Of a stretch of DNA of 64,000 nt, positions 33,844 to 41,143 are shown in pieces. This stretch comes from Pseudoflavonifractor sp. AF19-9AC. Lineage in GTDB: Bacteria; Bacillota; Clostridia; Oscillospirales; Oscillospiraceae. Every line of letters begins with the position of its first letter. The first letter of the stretch is position 1. The translations under genes and the position numbers were made by a program. The notes below the pieces were generated by a model. The model did not search any database, was not told where the DNA came from, and was given only the letters and a program-made list of their open reading frames with translations. The stretch is taken from positions 52,129 to 116,128 of the forward strand of contig NZ_QUGI01000008.1 of the NCBI RefSeq assembly GCF_003478995.1, written 5' to 3'.

Positions 33844-34131
33844 ATGAGCATTACCACTGAGATGGTGGATTATATTTCGGACCTGTCCCGGCTGCGCCTG
33901 CCCCAGGAGGAGAAGGAGCGCATGACCGGAGAGCTTCAGGGCATTCTGGCCTACATGGATGTGCTGAACACCCTGGATACCAGCGGCGTGGAACCCATGA
34001 GCCACGTGTTCCCGGTGAAAAACGTACTCCGGGAGGACGAGGTGGTTCCCTCGGGGGACCGCTCTGAGCTGCTGAAGAACGCCCCGGCCAGCGACGGCGA
34101 GGCCTTCCTGGTGCCCAAGGCTGTGGAGTGA
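33844..34131 (+). CDS. gatC: Asp-tRNA(Asn)/Glu-tRNA(Gln) amidotransferase subunit C
   Basis: This 95-residue GatC has the family pattern: VDYISDLSRLRL at the N-terminus, ILAYMDVLNTLDTSGVEP and the C-terminal RSELLKNAPASDGEAFLVP. GatC clamps GatA and GatB in the tRNA-dependent amidotransferase. It begins 27 nt after aspS behind GAGGAG and ends 13 nt before gatA. Confidence 0.96.
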   Translation: MSITTEMVDYISDLSRLRLPQEEKERMTGELQGILAYMDVLNTLDTSGVEPMSHVFPVKNVLREDEVVPSGDRSELLKNAPASDGEAFLVPKAVE

Positions 34132-34144
34132 GGAGGAACGTACC

Positions 34145-35614
34145 GTGGAGAAACTGACAGAACTCACCGCCCTGGAGCTGGGGGCGGCCATCAAGAAGGG
34201 GGAGGTCTCCATTGAGGAGGCCACCCGCGCGGCCCTGGAGGCCGTGGAACAGCGGGAGGGGGAGCTCAACTGCTTCATCACCCGCACCGGGGAGCAGGCC
34301 CTGGAGCGGGCCCGGGCTCTCCAGGCCGGGGTGAAGGAGACATCCAGCCCCCTCTACGGCGTGCCCATGGCCATCAAGGACAACATCTGTACCAAGGGGG
34401 TCAAGACCTCCTGTGCCTCCAAGATTCTGGGGGACTTCAAGCCCCCCTATGAGGCCACCGCGGCAGAGCGGATGGAGCGGGCGGGCTGCGTCTCCTTGGG
34501 CAAGCTGAACATGGATGAATTTGCCATGGGCTCCACCACCGAGACCTCCTTCTACGGCCCCACCCATAACCCCTGGGATACCGGGCGGGTGCCCGGCGGA
34601 TCTTCCGGCGGCGCGGCCGCCGCCGTGGCCGGCCGGGAGTGCTGGTACGCCCTGGGTTCGGACACCGGCGGATCCATCCGCCAGCCCGCCTCCTACTGCG
34701 GCGTCACCGGCATCAAGCCCACCTACGGCACCGTCAGCCGCTACGGCCTCATCGCCTACGCCTCCTCCCTGGACCAGATCGGTCCCCTGGCCCGGTCCGC
34801 CGCCGACTGCGCCGCCGTGCTGGACGCCCTCATGGGCAAGGACCCCCGGGACGGCACCAGCCTGGACGTACCTGCGGGCGGATTGCTGGCCTCCCTCACC
34901 GGTGACGTGCGGGGAATGAAAATCGGCCTGCCCGCCGACTGCTTCGGCGAGGGCCTGGACCCGGAGGTGCGCCGGGCTATGCTGGAGGCCGCCGACGTGC
35001 TCAAGAGCCGGGGCGCCCAGCTGGTGGAGTTTGATTTCCCGGTGATGGAGTATATGGTGCCTACCTATTATATTATTGCCGCCGCCGAGGCCTCCTCCAA
35101 CCTCTCCCGGTTTGACGGCGTGAAGTACGGCTGGCGGGCGGAGGGGTACGAGGACCTCACCGACCTCTACTGCAAGACCCGCACCCAGGGCTTCGGTGCC
35201 GAGGTAAAGCGCCGCATCCTGCTGGGCACCTTCGTCCTCTCCTCCGGCTACTACGACGCCTACTACAAGAAGGCCCTCCAGGCCAAGGGCCTCATCAAGG
35301 CGGCCTTTGACGATGCCTTCGGGCGCTGCGACCTGATGCTCACCCCCGTGGCCCCCACCACGGCCCCCAAGCTGGGGGAGAGCCTCAGCGATCCCCTGCA
35401 GATGTACCTCAGTGACATCGACACCGTGTCGGTGAACCTGGCTGGCCTGCCCGGATTGTCCATGCCCTGCGGCTTTGACAAGGGCGGCATGCCCATCGGC
35501 GCCCAGCTCATCGGCCCCGCACTGGGGGAGGCGGCGGTGCTGAACGCCGCCCACGCCTTCCAGATGGACACAGACTGGCACAAGCGCTCTCCCTACGAGA
35601 AGGAGGTTTTCTGA
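34145..35614 (+). CDS. gatA: Asp-tRNA(Asn)/Glu-tRNA(Gln) amidotransferase subunit A
   Basis: This 489-residue amidase-signature protein starts at GTG 34145 after AGGAGGAA. The catalytic Ser-cisSer-Lys triad lies in PMAIKDNICTKG (Lys ~78), GSSGGAAAAVAG (Ser) and SDTGGSIRQPA (nucleophile Ser). GatA hydrolyses glutamine and sends ammonia to GatB. Its stop is 1 nt before gatB, so the pair is coupled. Confidence 0.97.
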   Translation: MEKLTELTALELGAAIKKGEVSIEEATRAALEAVEQREGELNCFITRTGEQALERARALQAGVKETSSPLYGVPMAIKDNICTKGVKTSCASKILGDFKPPYEATAAERMERAGCVSLGKLNMDEFAMGSTTETSFYGPTHNPWDTGRVPGGSSGGAAAAVAGRECWYALGSDTGGSIRQPASYCGVTGIKPTYGTVSRYGLIAYASSLDQIGPLARSAADCAAVLDALMGKDPRDGTSLDVPAGGLLASLTGDVRGMKIGLPADCFGEGLDPEVRRAMLEAADVLKSRGAQLVEFDFPVMEYMVPTYYIIAAAEASSNLSRFDGVKYGWRAEGYEDLTDLYCKTRTQGFGAEVKRRILLGTFVLSSGYYDAYYKKALQAKGLIKAAFDDAFGRCDLMLTPVAPTTAPKLGESLSDPLQMYLSDIDTVSVNLAGLPGLSMPCGFDKGGMPIGAQLIGPALGEAAVLNAAHAFQMDTDWHKRSPYEKEVF

Positions 35615-35615
35615 T

Positions 35616-37046
35616 ATGACCTGGGAAACGGTAATCGGCCTGGAGACCCACGTGGAGCTGGCCACCAAAACGAAAATCTTTTGTTCTTGCACTACCGCCT
35701 TCGGCGGCGCCCCCAACACCCACTGCTGCCCCGTGTGCATGGGCATGCCGGGCACCCTGCCGGTGGTGAACAAAAAGGTGGTGGAGTTTGCCTGCAAGGC
35801 CGGTCTGGCCCTGAACTGTGAGATTACCCGGTACAACAAGTTTGACCGGAAGAACTACTTCTACCCCGACCTGCCCAAGGCCTACCAGATCTCCCAGCTC
35901 TATCTGCCCATCGCCCGCAACGGCCGGGTGACCATCCAGACCGGGGAGAGGGAGCGGGACATCCGCATCCACGAGCTCCATATGGAGGAGGATGCGGGCA
36001 AGCTGGTCCACGACCCCTGGGTGGACCAGACCAAGGCGGACTACAACCGCTGCGGCGTGCCCCTCATTGAGATCGTCACCGAGCCGGACTTCCGCACCGC
36101 CGAGCAGGTCATCGCCTACCTGGAGAAGCTGAAGTCCACCCTGGAGTACCTGGGCGTGTCCGACTGTAAGATGCAGGAGGGCTCTCTGCGCTGCGACGTA
36201 AACCTGTCCGTCCGCCCCGCGGGGTCTACGGAATTCGGCACCCGCACGGAGATGAAGAACCTCAACTCCTTCAAGGCCATCTCCCGGGCCATCGCCTATG
36301 AGGCCCGGCGGCAGATTGAGCTGCTGGAAGAGGGCAAGCGGGTCATCCAGGAGACCCGCCGCTGGGACGACAACAAGGATGCCACCTTCTCCATGCGCTC
36401 TAAGGAGAACGCACAGGACTACCGCTACTTCCCGGAGCCGGACATTCCGCCCCTGGAGCTGTCGGAGGAGTACCTGGATGGGCTGCGGAAGGAGCAGCCT
36501 GAGATGGCCGAGGAGCGGAAGGAGCGCTACCAGAAGGAGTACAGCCTGCCTGAGTACGACGCCGGCCAGATCACCGCTCAGAAGGCCCTGGTGGACTTCT
36601 TCGAGGCCACGGTGGCCCTGGGCGCCCCTGCCAAGGAGGCGGCCAACTGGATGCTGGGCGAGATGATGCGCCGGCTTAAGGAAGAGGAGCTGGAGCCCAA
36701 GGACATGAAGCTCACGCCGGAGAACCTCGCCGCCCTCATTTCCATGGTGGAGCAGGGGACCATCAACCGCAACACCGCCGCCAAGGTGTTCCGGGCCATC
36801 TTTCCGGACAATGCCGACGCCCAAGCCTATGTGAAGGAGCACGGCCTGGAGCAAGTGAGCGACCCCGTCCTGGTGGAGCATGCAGTGGAAGAGGCCTTTG
36901 CGGAAAACGCCGACGCCGTGGCCGACTTCAAGGCCGGCAACGAAAAGGTACTTGGCTTCCTGGTGGGGCAGGTGATGCGCCGGCTGAAGGGTAAGGCGGA
37001 TCCCAAGACGGTAAATGAGGCAGTGCGGGACCGGTTAACCCATTGA
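35616..37046 (+). CDS. gatB: Asp-tRNA(Asn)/Glu-tRNA(Gln) amidotransferase subunit B
   Basis: This 476-residue protein has the GatB kinase domain: WETVIGLETHVELATKTK, CPVCMGMPGTLPVVN with zinc-type Cys residues, FDRKNYFYPDLPKAYQISQ and LHMEEDAGKL. The helical and tail YqeY-like domains bind tRNA. It phosphorylates the mischarged aminoacyl group and amidates it with ammonia from GatA. It is last in the T-box operon; no clear terminator follows before the next promoter at 37157. Confidence 0.97.
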   Translation: MTWETVIGLETHVELATKTKIFCSCTTAFGGAPNTHCCPVCMGMPGTLPVVNKKVVEFACKAGLALNCEITRYNKFDRKNYFYPDLPKAYQISQLYLPIARNGRVTIQTGERERDIRIHELHMEEDAGKLVHDPWVDQTKADYNRCGVPLIEIVTEPDFRTAEQVIAYLEKLKSTLEYLGVSDCKMQEGSLRCDVNLSVRPAGSTEFGTRTEMKNLNSFKAISRAIAYEARRQIELLEEGKRVIQETRRWDDNKDATFSMRSKENAQDYRYFPEPDIPPLELSEEYLDGLRKEQPEMAEERKERYQKEYSLPEYDAGQITAQKALVDFFEATVALGAPAKEAANWMLGEMMRRLKEEELEPKDMKLTPENLAALISMVEQGTINRNTAAKVFRAIFPDNADAQAYVKEHGLEQVSDPVLVEHAVEEAFAENADAVADFKAGNEKVLGFLVGQVMRRLKGKADPKTVNEAVRDRLTH

Positions 37047-37156
37047 GGCTCTAAGGAAAGAGAAAAACGGCAGCGGACGAAATGGCGGAGTTCCTTCAAT
37101 CCCCTAAAAAATAAATTTTTTCCTGCAAAAATGGCCAAGCCTTGTAGGAATGGCCA

Positions 37157-37185
37157 TTGTAAAGACTGGGTTCTTATGGTATGAT
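37157..37185 (+). promoter_or_regulatory. Promoter of the group B hydrogenase gene
   Basis: TTGTAA (37157-37162) and TATGAT (37180-37185) are 17 nt apart, 33 nt before the start codon. Confidence 0.75.
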
Positions 37186-37218
37186 GTGGGGGAAAATACG
37201 GGAGAAGGAGGGCGTTTC

Positions 37219-38739
37219 ATGCGAGGCGTTCATACCGTTGTTAACGATATCCGCCGTCAGGTGTTCACTGAGGTGGCCCGGATGGCATTTGAGGGCGGCA
37301 ACTATGCGGAGACCATCCGCCGTCTGCCCCACAAAATTATCCCCGGAGAGGTGGCCAAGTACCGCCAGAACATTCTGGTGGAGCGCGCCATCGTCAGCGA
37401 GCGTGTCCGTCTGGCCATTGGCCTGCCCCTGCGTGATTTGAATGAATATACCCCCACGGATGCCAAGCTGGAGGAGAGCGTGGTGGCCGAGAAGTACTAC
37501 GAGCCCCCGCTGATCAACATCATCTCCTTTGCCTGCAACGCCTGCCCCCCCAAGCAGGTGCGTGTGAGCAACATGTGCCAGGGCTGTCTGGCCCATCCCT
37601 GCCGTGAGGTCTGCCCCAAGGACGCCATTCAGATTGTCCAGGGCAAGAGTGTCATCGACCAGGAGAAGTGCATCAAGTGCGGCAAGTGCGTGGACGAGTG
37701 TCCCTACAACGCCATCATCAAGTTCGAGCGCCCCTGCGCCGAGGCCTGCGGCATGGACGCCATCGGCTCCGACGAGCTGGGCCGGGCCAAGATTGACTAT
37801 GACAAGTGCGTCTCTTGCGGCATGTGTCTAGTGAACTGCCCCTTCGGCGCCATCGCCGACAAGAGCCAGATTTTCCAGATGATTCAGGCCCTCAAACAGG
37901 GTGATAAGGTCATTGCCGCCGTGGCTCCCGCCTTTGTTACCCAGTTCGGCGAGAATGTCTCTGCCGCCCAGATGAAAGAGGCCATGCTGGAACTGGGCTT
38001 CTACGATGTGAAGGAAGTGGCCGTGGGCGCCGACCTGTGCACCGTGGAGGAGGCCAAGGATTTCCTGGAGAAGGTGCCCAATGAACTGCCCTTCCTGGCC
38101 ACCTCCTGCTGCCCCTCCTGGTCTGTGATGGCCAAGAAGCTCTTCCCCCAGTTTAAGGACAACATCTCCATGGCCCTCACCCCCATGGTGCTCACCGCCC
38201 GCCTCATCAAGAAGGACCACCCCGATGCCCGGGTCGTCTTCATCGGCCCCTGCGCCGCCAAGAAGCTGGAGGCCTCCCGCCGCACCATCCGCAGCGACGT
38301 GGACTTCGTCCTCACCTTTGAAGAGATGCAGGGCGTCTTTGACGCCAAGGGTGTGGATCCCAGCAAGATGCCCGGTCATCCCGAGGACGACTTTATGAGC
38401 GCCACCGGCGCCGGCCGCGGCTTTGCTGTCACTGGCGGTGTGGCAGACGCAGTGAAGGCCGCCATCCACGAGATGGAGCCCGGCCGTGAAGTCAAGGTGG
38501 AGCACGCCGACGGCCTGCGGGAGTGCCGGAAGATGCTGATGATCGCCAAGACCGGAAAGTATAACGGATACCTCCTGGAGGGCATGGGCTGCCCCGGCGG
38601 ATGTGTGGCCGGAGCCGGCACCATCAGCCCGGTGAAAAAGAGCTCTGCGGGGGTTGCAAAGTACAAGGCTGCCGCAGAGGTTCAGAATGCAGTGGAGTCC
38701 AAGGTGACCGATCGCCTGGAGGAAGTGGAGGAGAACTGA
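37219..38739 (+). CDS. [FeFe] hydrogenase, group B type
   Basis: This 506-residue protein starts at ATG 37219 after AAGGAGGG. Upstream of the H-cluster are a Cys-rich motif (CNACPPKQVRVSNMCQGCL), a CxxxC site and two [4Fe-4S] ferredoxin motifs (CIKCGKCVDECP, CVSCGMCLVNCP). The H-cluster motifs are L1 ATSCCPSW, L2 IGPCAAKKLEA and L3 EGMGCPGGCVAGAGT. L2 with GPC for MPC and L3 with AGAGT for GGGQP are the marks of group B, not the classic group A. Group B enzymes are poorly understood; some catalyse H2 turnover in Clostridium. It is monocistronic and lies apart from the HDCR-like hydrogenase at 9597. Confidence 0.9.
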   Translation: MRGVHTVVNDIRRQVFTEVARMAFEGGNYAETIRRLPHKIIPGEVAKYRQNILVERAIVSERVRLAIGLPLRDLNEYTPTDAKLEESVVAEKYYEPPLINIISFACNACPPKQVRVSNMCQGCLAHPCREVCPKDAIQIVQGKSVIDQEKCIKCGKCVDECPYNAIIKFERPCAEACGMDAIGSDELGRAKIDYDKCVSCGMCLVNCPFGAIADKSQIFQMIQALKQGDKVIAAVAPAFVTQFGENVSAAQMKEAMLELGFYDVKEVAVGADLCTVEEAKDFLEKVPNELPFLATSCCPSWSVMAKKLFPQFKDNISMALTPMVLTARLIKKDHPDARVVFIGPCAAKKLEASRRTIRSDVDFVLTFEEMQGVFDAKGVDPSKMPGHPEDDFMSATGAGRGFAVTGGVADAVKAAIHEMEPGREVKVEHADGLRECRKMLMIAKTGKYNGYLLEGMGCPGGCVAGAGTISPVKKSSAGVAKYKAAAEVQNAVESKVTDRLEEVEEN

Positions 38740-38890
38740 CGGAGAATGTCCCCGGCTTGAACAGAGGGGAGTCAAGTCTCTGCTGCCACAAGATCATGTG
38801 AGAAAATAAAAGGAAAAACAGCATATCTTGTGCCTGCTTTTGCTGCCAAAAATTACGGTAAACTAAATAGAACGAATGTTTTATTCAAAA

Positions 38891-38924
38891 AACCGCTGAT
38901 TTCGAGAGGAATCGGCGGTTTTTT
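38891..38924 (+). terminator. Terminator after the group B hydrogenase gene
   Basis: AACCGCTGATT/AATCGGCGGTT (38891-38901 with 38910-38920, one G-U pair) is followed by TTTTTT. The preceding A-run makes it nearly symmetrical. The stretch 38740-38890 before it shows nothing recognisable. Confidence 0.88.
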
Positions 38925-38948
38925 CTATGCTTTTCCAGGAAAAAACTC

Positions 38949-38977
38949 TTGCAATTTATGTCAACAGCTTTTATACT
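38949..38977 (+). promoter_or_regulatory. Promoter of the dcw cluster
   Basis: TTGCAA (38949-38954) and TATACT (38972-38977) are 17 nt apart, 72 nt before the mraZ start. Confidence 0.75.
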
Positions 38978-39048
38978 AGAGAACAAGGTGGGGCAAAATG
39001 GAGTGAATTCCCCCTAAATACCACTGAAGTGGAGGAGAGGTGAGGGAC

Positions 39049-39465
39049 GTGACCGGCACATACGAGCACAGCATCGATGCCAAGGGCCGGCTGTTCATCC
39101 CCTCCAAGCTGCGCGTGGAATTGGGCGATACCTTTTATCTGGCCATGGGCGTGGACGCCTGCCTGGCCATCTATCCCCAGTCCACCTGGGATCGCTTCAC
39201 GGAGAAATTTGCCTCTCTGCCCATGAGTCAATCCAAGGCCATGCGGCCTCTGTTTGCCAACGCCGCCAAGTGCGAGCCGGACAGCCAGGGCCGCATTGTG
39301 ATTCCTCAGAAGCTGCGCAAATACGCAGGCCTGGACAAGGACGTGGTCATCATCGGTGTGAACGACCGGGCGGAAATCTGGGCGGCCGACGTCTGGAGCG
39401 CTCAGGAGGAAGAAGAGATGACTCCGGAGAAGATGGCCGCCTGCATGGCAGAACTGGGGTTCTGA
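39049..39465 (+). CDS. mraZ: Transcriptional regulator MraZ
   Basis: This 138-residue protein has two AbrB-like MraZ repeats: TGTYEHSIDAKGRLFIPSKLR and EPDSQGRIVIPQKLRKYAG, each with the DxxGR core. MraZ binds repeated sites upstream of its own gene and represses the dcw operon. GTG 39049 gives the usual V/M-TGTYEH start with AGGTGAGG before it; GTG 39040, three codons earlier, is an alternative. Its stop is 1 nt before rsmH. Confidence 0.94.
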   Translation: MTGTYEHSIDAKGRLFIPSKLRVELGDTFYLAMGVDACLAIYPQSTWDRFTEKFASLPMSQSKAMRPLFANAAKCEPDSQGRIVIPQKLRKYAGLDKDVVIIGVNDRAEIWAADVWSAQEEEEMTPEKMAACMAELGF

Positions 39466-39466
39466 T

Positions 39467-40411
39467 ATGAGTGAGATGTATACCCACCGTCCGGTGCTGC
39501 TGGACGAGTGTATTGAAGCATTGAACATCCGCCCGGAGGGCATCTACCTGGACGGCACGCTGGGCCGGGCCGGACACAGCCGGGAGATTGCTCGGCGGCT
39601 GAGCGGCAGCGGCAAACTCATCTGTGTGGACCGGGACCAGGCGGCCCTGGACGCAGCTCAGGAGCGGCTGGGTGAGTGGATGGACCGGGTCACGCTGGTG
39701 CACAGCAATTTTGACCGGGTGAGCGAGATTCTGGATGAGCTTGGAATCGCCGGTGTGGACGGGATGCTCTTTGATTTGGGCGTGTCCTCCCCCCAGTTGG
39801 ACGACGGAAGCCGTGGCTTTTCCTACATGGCTGACGCTCCCCTGGACATGCGTATGGACCGCTCGGAGGGGTTGACCGCCGCCGATGTGGTGAACACCTG
39901 GAGCCAAGAGGAACTGCGTAGAATCCTCTTTCAGTATGGGGAAGAGCGGTACGCCCCGCTGATTGCCGCGGCCATTGTCCGACGCCGGGAGGAGCGGCCC
40001 ATTGAGACCACTCTGGAGCTGGTGGACATCATCAAGGGGGCCATGCCGGCCCGGGCCCTGAAGGAGAAGCAGCACCCTGCAAAGCGCTCTTTCCAGGCCA
40101 TCCGAATTGCGGTCAACGATGAGCTCTCCTCGGTGGACCGGATGCTCCAAGGAGCGGTGCCCAAGCTCAACAAGGGCGGGCGGCTGGCGGTGATCACCTT
40201 CCACTCCCTGGAGGACCGCATCGTCAAAACCGGCCTTGGGGAGTTTGCCAAGGGCTGCATCTGTCCCCCGGATTTCCCCGTATGTGTGTGCGGGCGGACA
40301 CCCGATGTGAAGCTGGTCAATAAAAAGCCCATCCTGCCCAGCCCGCAGGAGATTGAAGAAAACCCCCGCGCCCGGAGCGCCAAGCTGCGGGTGGCGGAAA
40401 AGCTGAAATAA
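39467..40411 (+). CDS. rsmH: 16S rRNA (cytosine1402-N4)-methyltransferase
   Basis: This 314-residue SAM methyltransferase has the RsmH features: MYTHRPVLLDECIEAL, LDGTLGRAGHSREI (SAM-binding), FDLGVSSPQLDD, GFSYMADAPLDMRMD and ITFHSLEDRIVK. It methylates C1402 of 16S rRNA in the ribosomal P site. Second gene of the dcw cluster; 74 nt separate it from the next gene. Confidence 0.97.
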   Translation: MSEMYTHRPVLLDECIEALNIRPEGIYLDGTLGRAGHSREIARRLSGSGKLICVDRDQAALDAAQERLGEWMDRVTLVHSNFDRVSEILDELGIAGVDGMLFDLGVSSPQLDDGSRGFSYMADAPLDMRMDRSEGLTAADVVNTWSQEELRRILFQYGEERYAPLIAAAIVRRREERPIETTLELVDIIKGAMPARALKEKQHPAKRSFQAIRIAVNDELSSVDRMLQGAVPKLNKGGRLAVITFHSLEDRIVKTGLGEFAKGCICPPDFPVCVCGRTPDVKLVNKKPILPSPQEIEENPRARSAKLRVAEKLK

Positions 40412-40485
40412 TCCGCGAATCCCTCAGATCCCCGGAATGGGGCGTGTGTGTGGAAGGATACGAATGAGAAATGGAGTGAAGCGCC

Positions 40486-41052
40486 ATGGCATCCCGCCGA
40501 CGCAATGTGAATACCTATGGATACAGCACCTACGGCAGCGTGGCCTATGCTCCCGCCTATGATGGTTCTGCGGTCCGGGTTCCCCGCCGGGAGGAGGAAC
40601 TGCAGCGCCGTCCTCAGCCCAAGCAGCGCCCCCGGGTCCGCCGTCAGGCTCTTACCCGCACCCGCGTCCAGGTCCGTGAGGCCGGTCAGGTGGCCCCCTT
40701 TGCGGTGGTGGGCTTTCTTGCGGTGGCGGCCTTTGCCGCCATGCTGCTTTTGAGCTTTGTGCAGTACACCGTGCTCAACGGCCAGATGGCCTCGCTGAAC
40801 AGCGAGCTGAATACCCTTCAGTCGGAAAACGCCACCCTGTCTGCCCAGTATGAGAAGGTCTTTGATATGGAGACCATCCAGCAGGCAGTGGGAGATACCA
40901 TGAGCCGACCCAGCAGTGACCAGGTGGTCTATGTAGACCTGTCCGAGGAGGACACCGTGGTGGTGTTTGGTCAGGAATCGGAAAGCGGCTTTATGAGCGC
41001 TCTGCACGCCGCGGGCCAGGCTTTGGGAGATTTAATTGAATATTTCCGGTAA
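40486..41052 (+). CDS. FtsL-like cell-division protein
   Basis: This 188-residue protein has a long basic cytosolic N-terminus rich in Tyr, Arg and Pro, one membrane segment at ~69-90 (FAVVGFLAVAAFAAMLLLSF), then a coiled-coil of ~40 residues (LNGQMASLNSELNTLQSENATL) and a short acidic tail. This bitopic FtsL/DivIC layout and its position between rsmH and the PBP gene indicate FtsL. With DivIB/FtsQ it activates septal wall synthesis. FtsL sequences diverge quickly, so the call rests on layout and position. Confidence 0.85.
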   Translation: MASRRRNVNTYGYSTYGSVAYAPAYDGSAVRVPRREEELQRRPQPKQRPRVRRQALTRTRVQVREAGQVAPFAVVGFLAVAAFAAMLLLSFVQYTVLNGQMASLNSELNTLQSENATLSAQYEKVFDMETIQQAVGDTMSRPSSDQVVYVDLSEEDTVVVFGQESESGFMSALHAAGQALGDLIEYFR

Positions 41053-41087
41053 TCGAGTCATATAGATGAGCGACGAAAGAGAGAAGT

Positions 41088-41118
41088 GGGGCGCAAGAAA
41101 GAAATTTTCTTGCGCCCC
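41088..41118 (+). promoter_or_regulatory. Stable hairpin before the division PBP gene
   Basis: GGGGCGCAAGAAA (41088-41100) and TTTCTTGCGCCCC (41106-41118) form a perfect 13-bp stem. There is no T-run, and AAAGGAGG begins 11 nt later. Possible roles are mRNA processing or control of translation of the PBP gene. Confidence 0.7.
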
Positions 41119-41143
41119 TTCACCGCAGAAAGGAGGAACCAAA

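Noticed and set aside
32152..34287. 711-codon minus-strand frame opposite aspS-gatC
   Set aside because: Antisense shadow running through the T-box and several genes; no recognisable protein and no start signals.
41066..41143. N-terminal extension of the division PBP from ATG 41066
   Set aside because: It would be encoded by the hairpin, has no ribosome site, and the TTG at 41144 has an ideal one.
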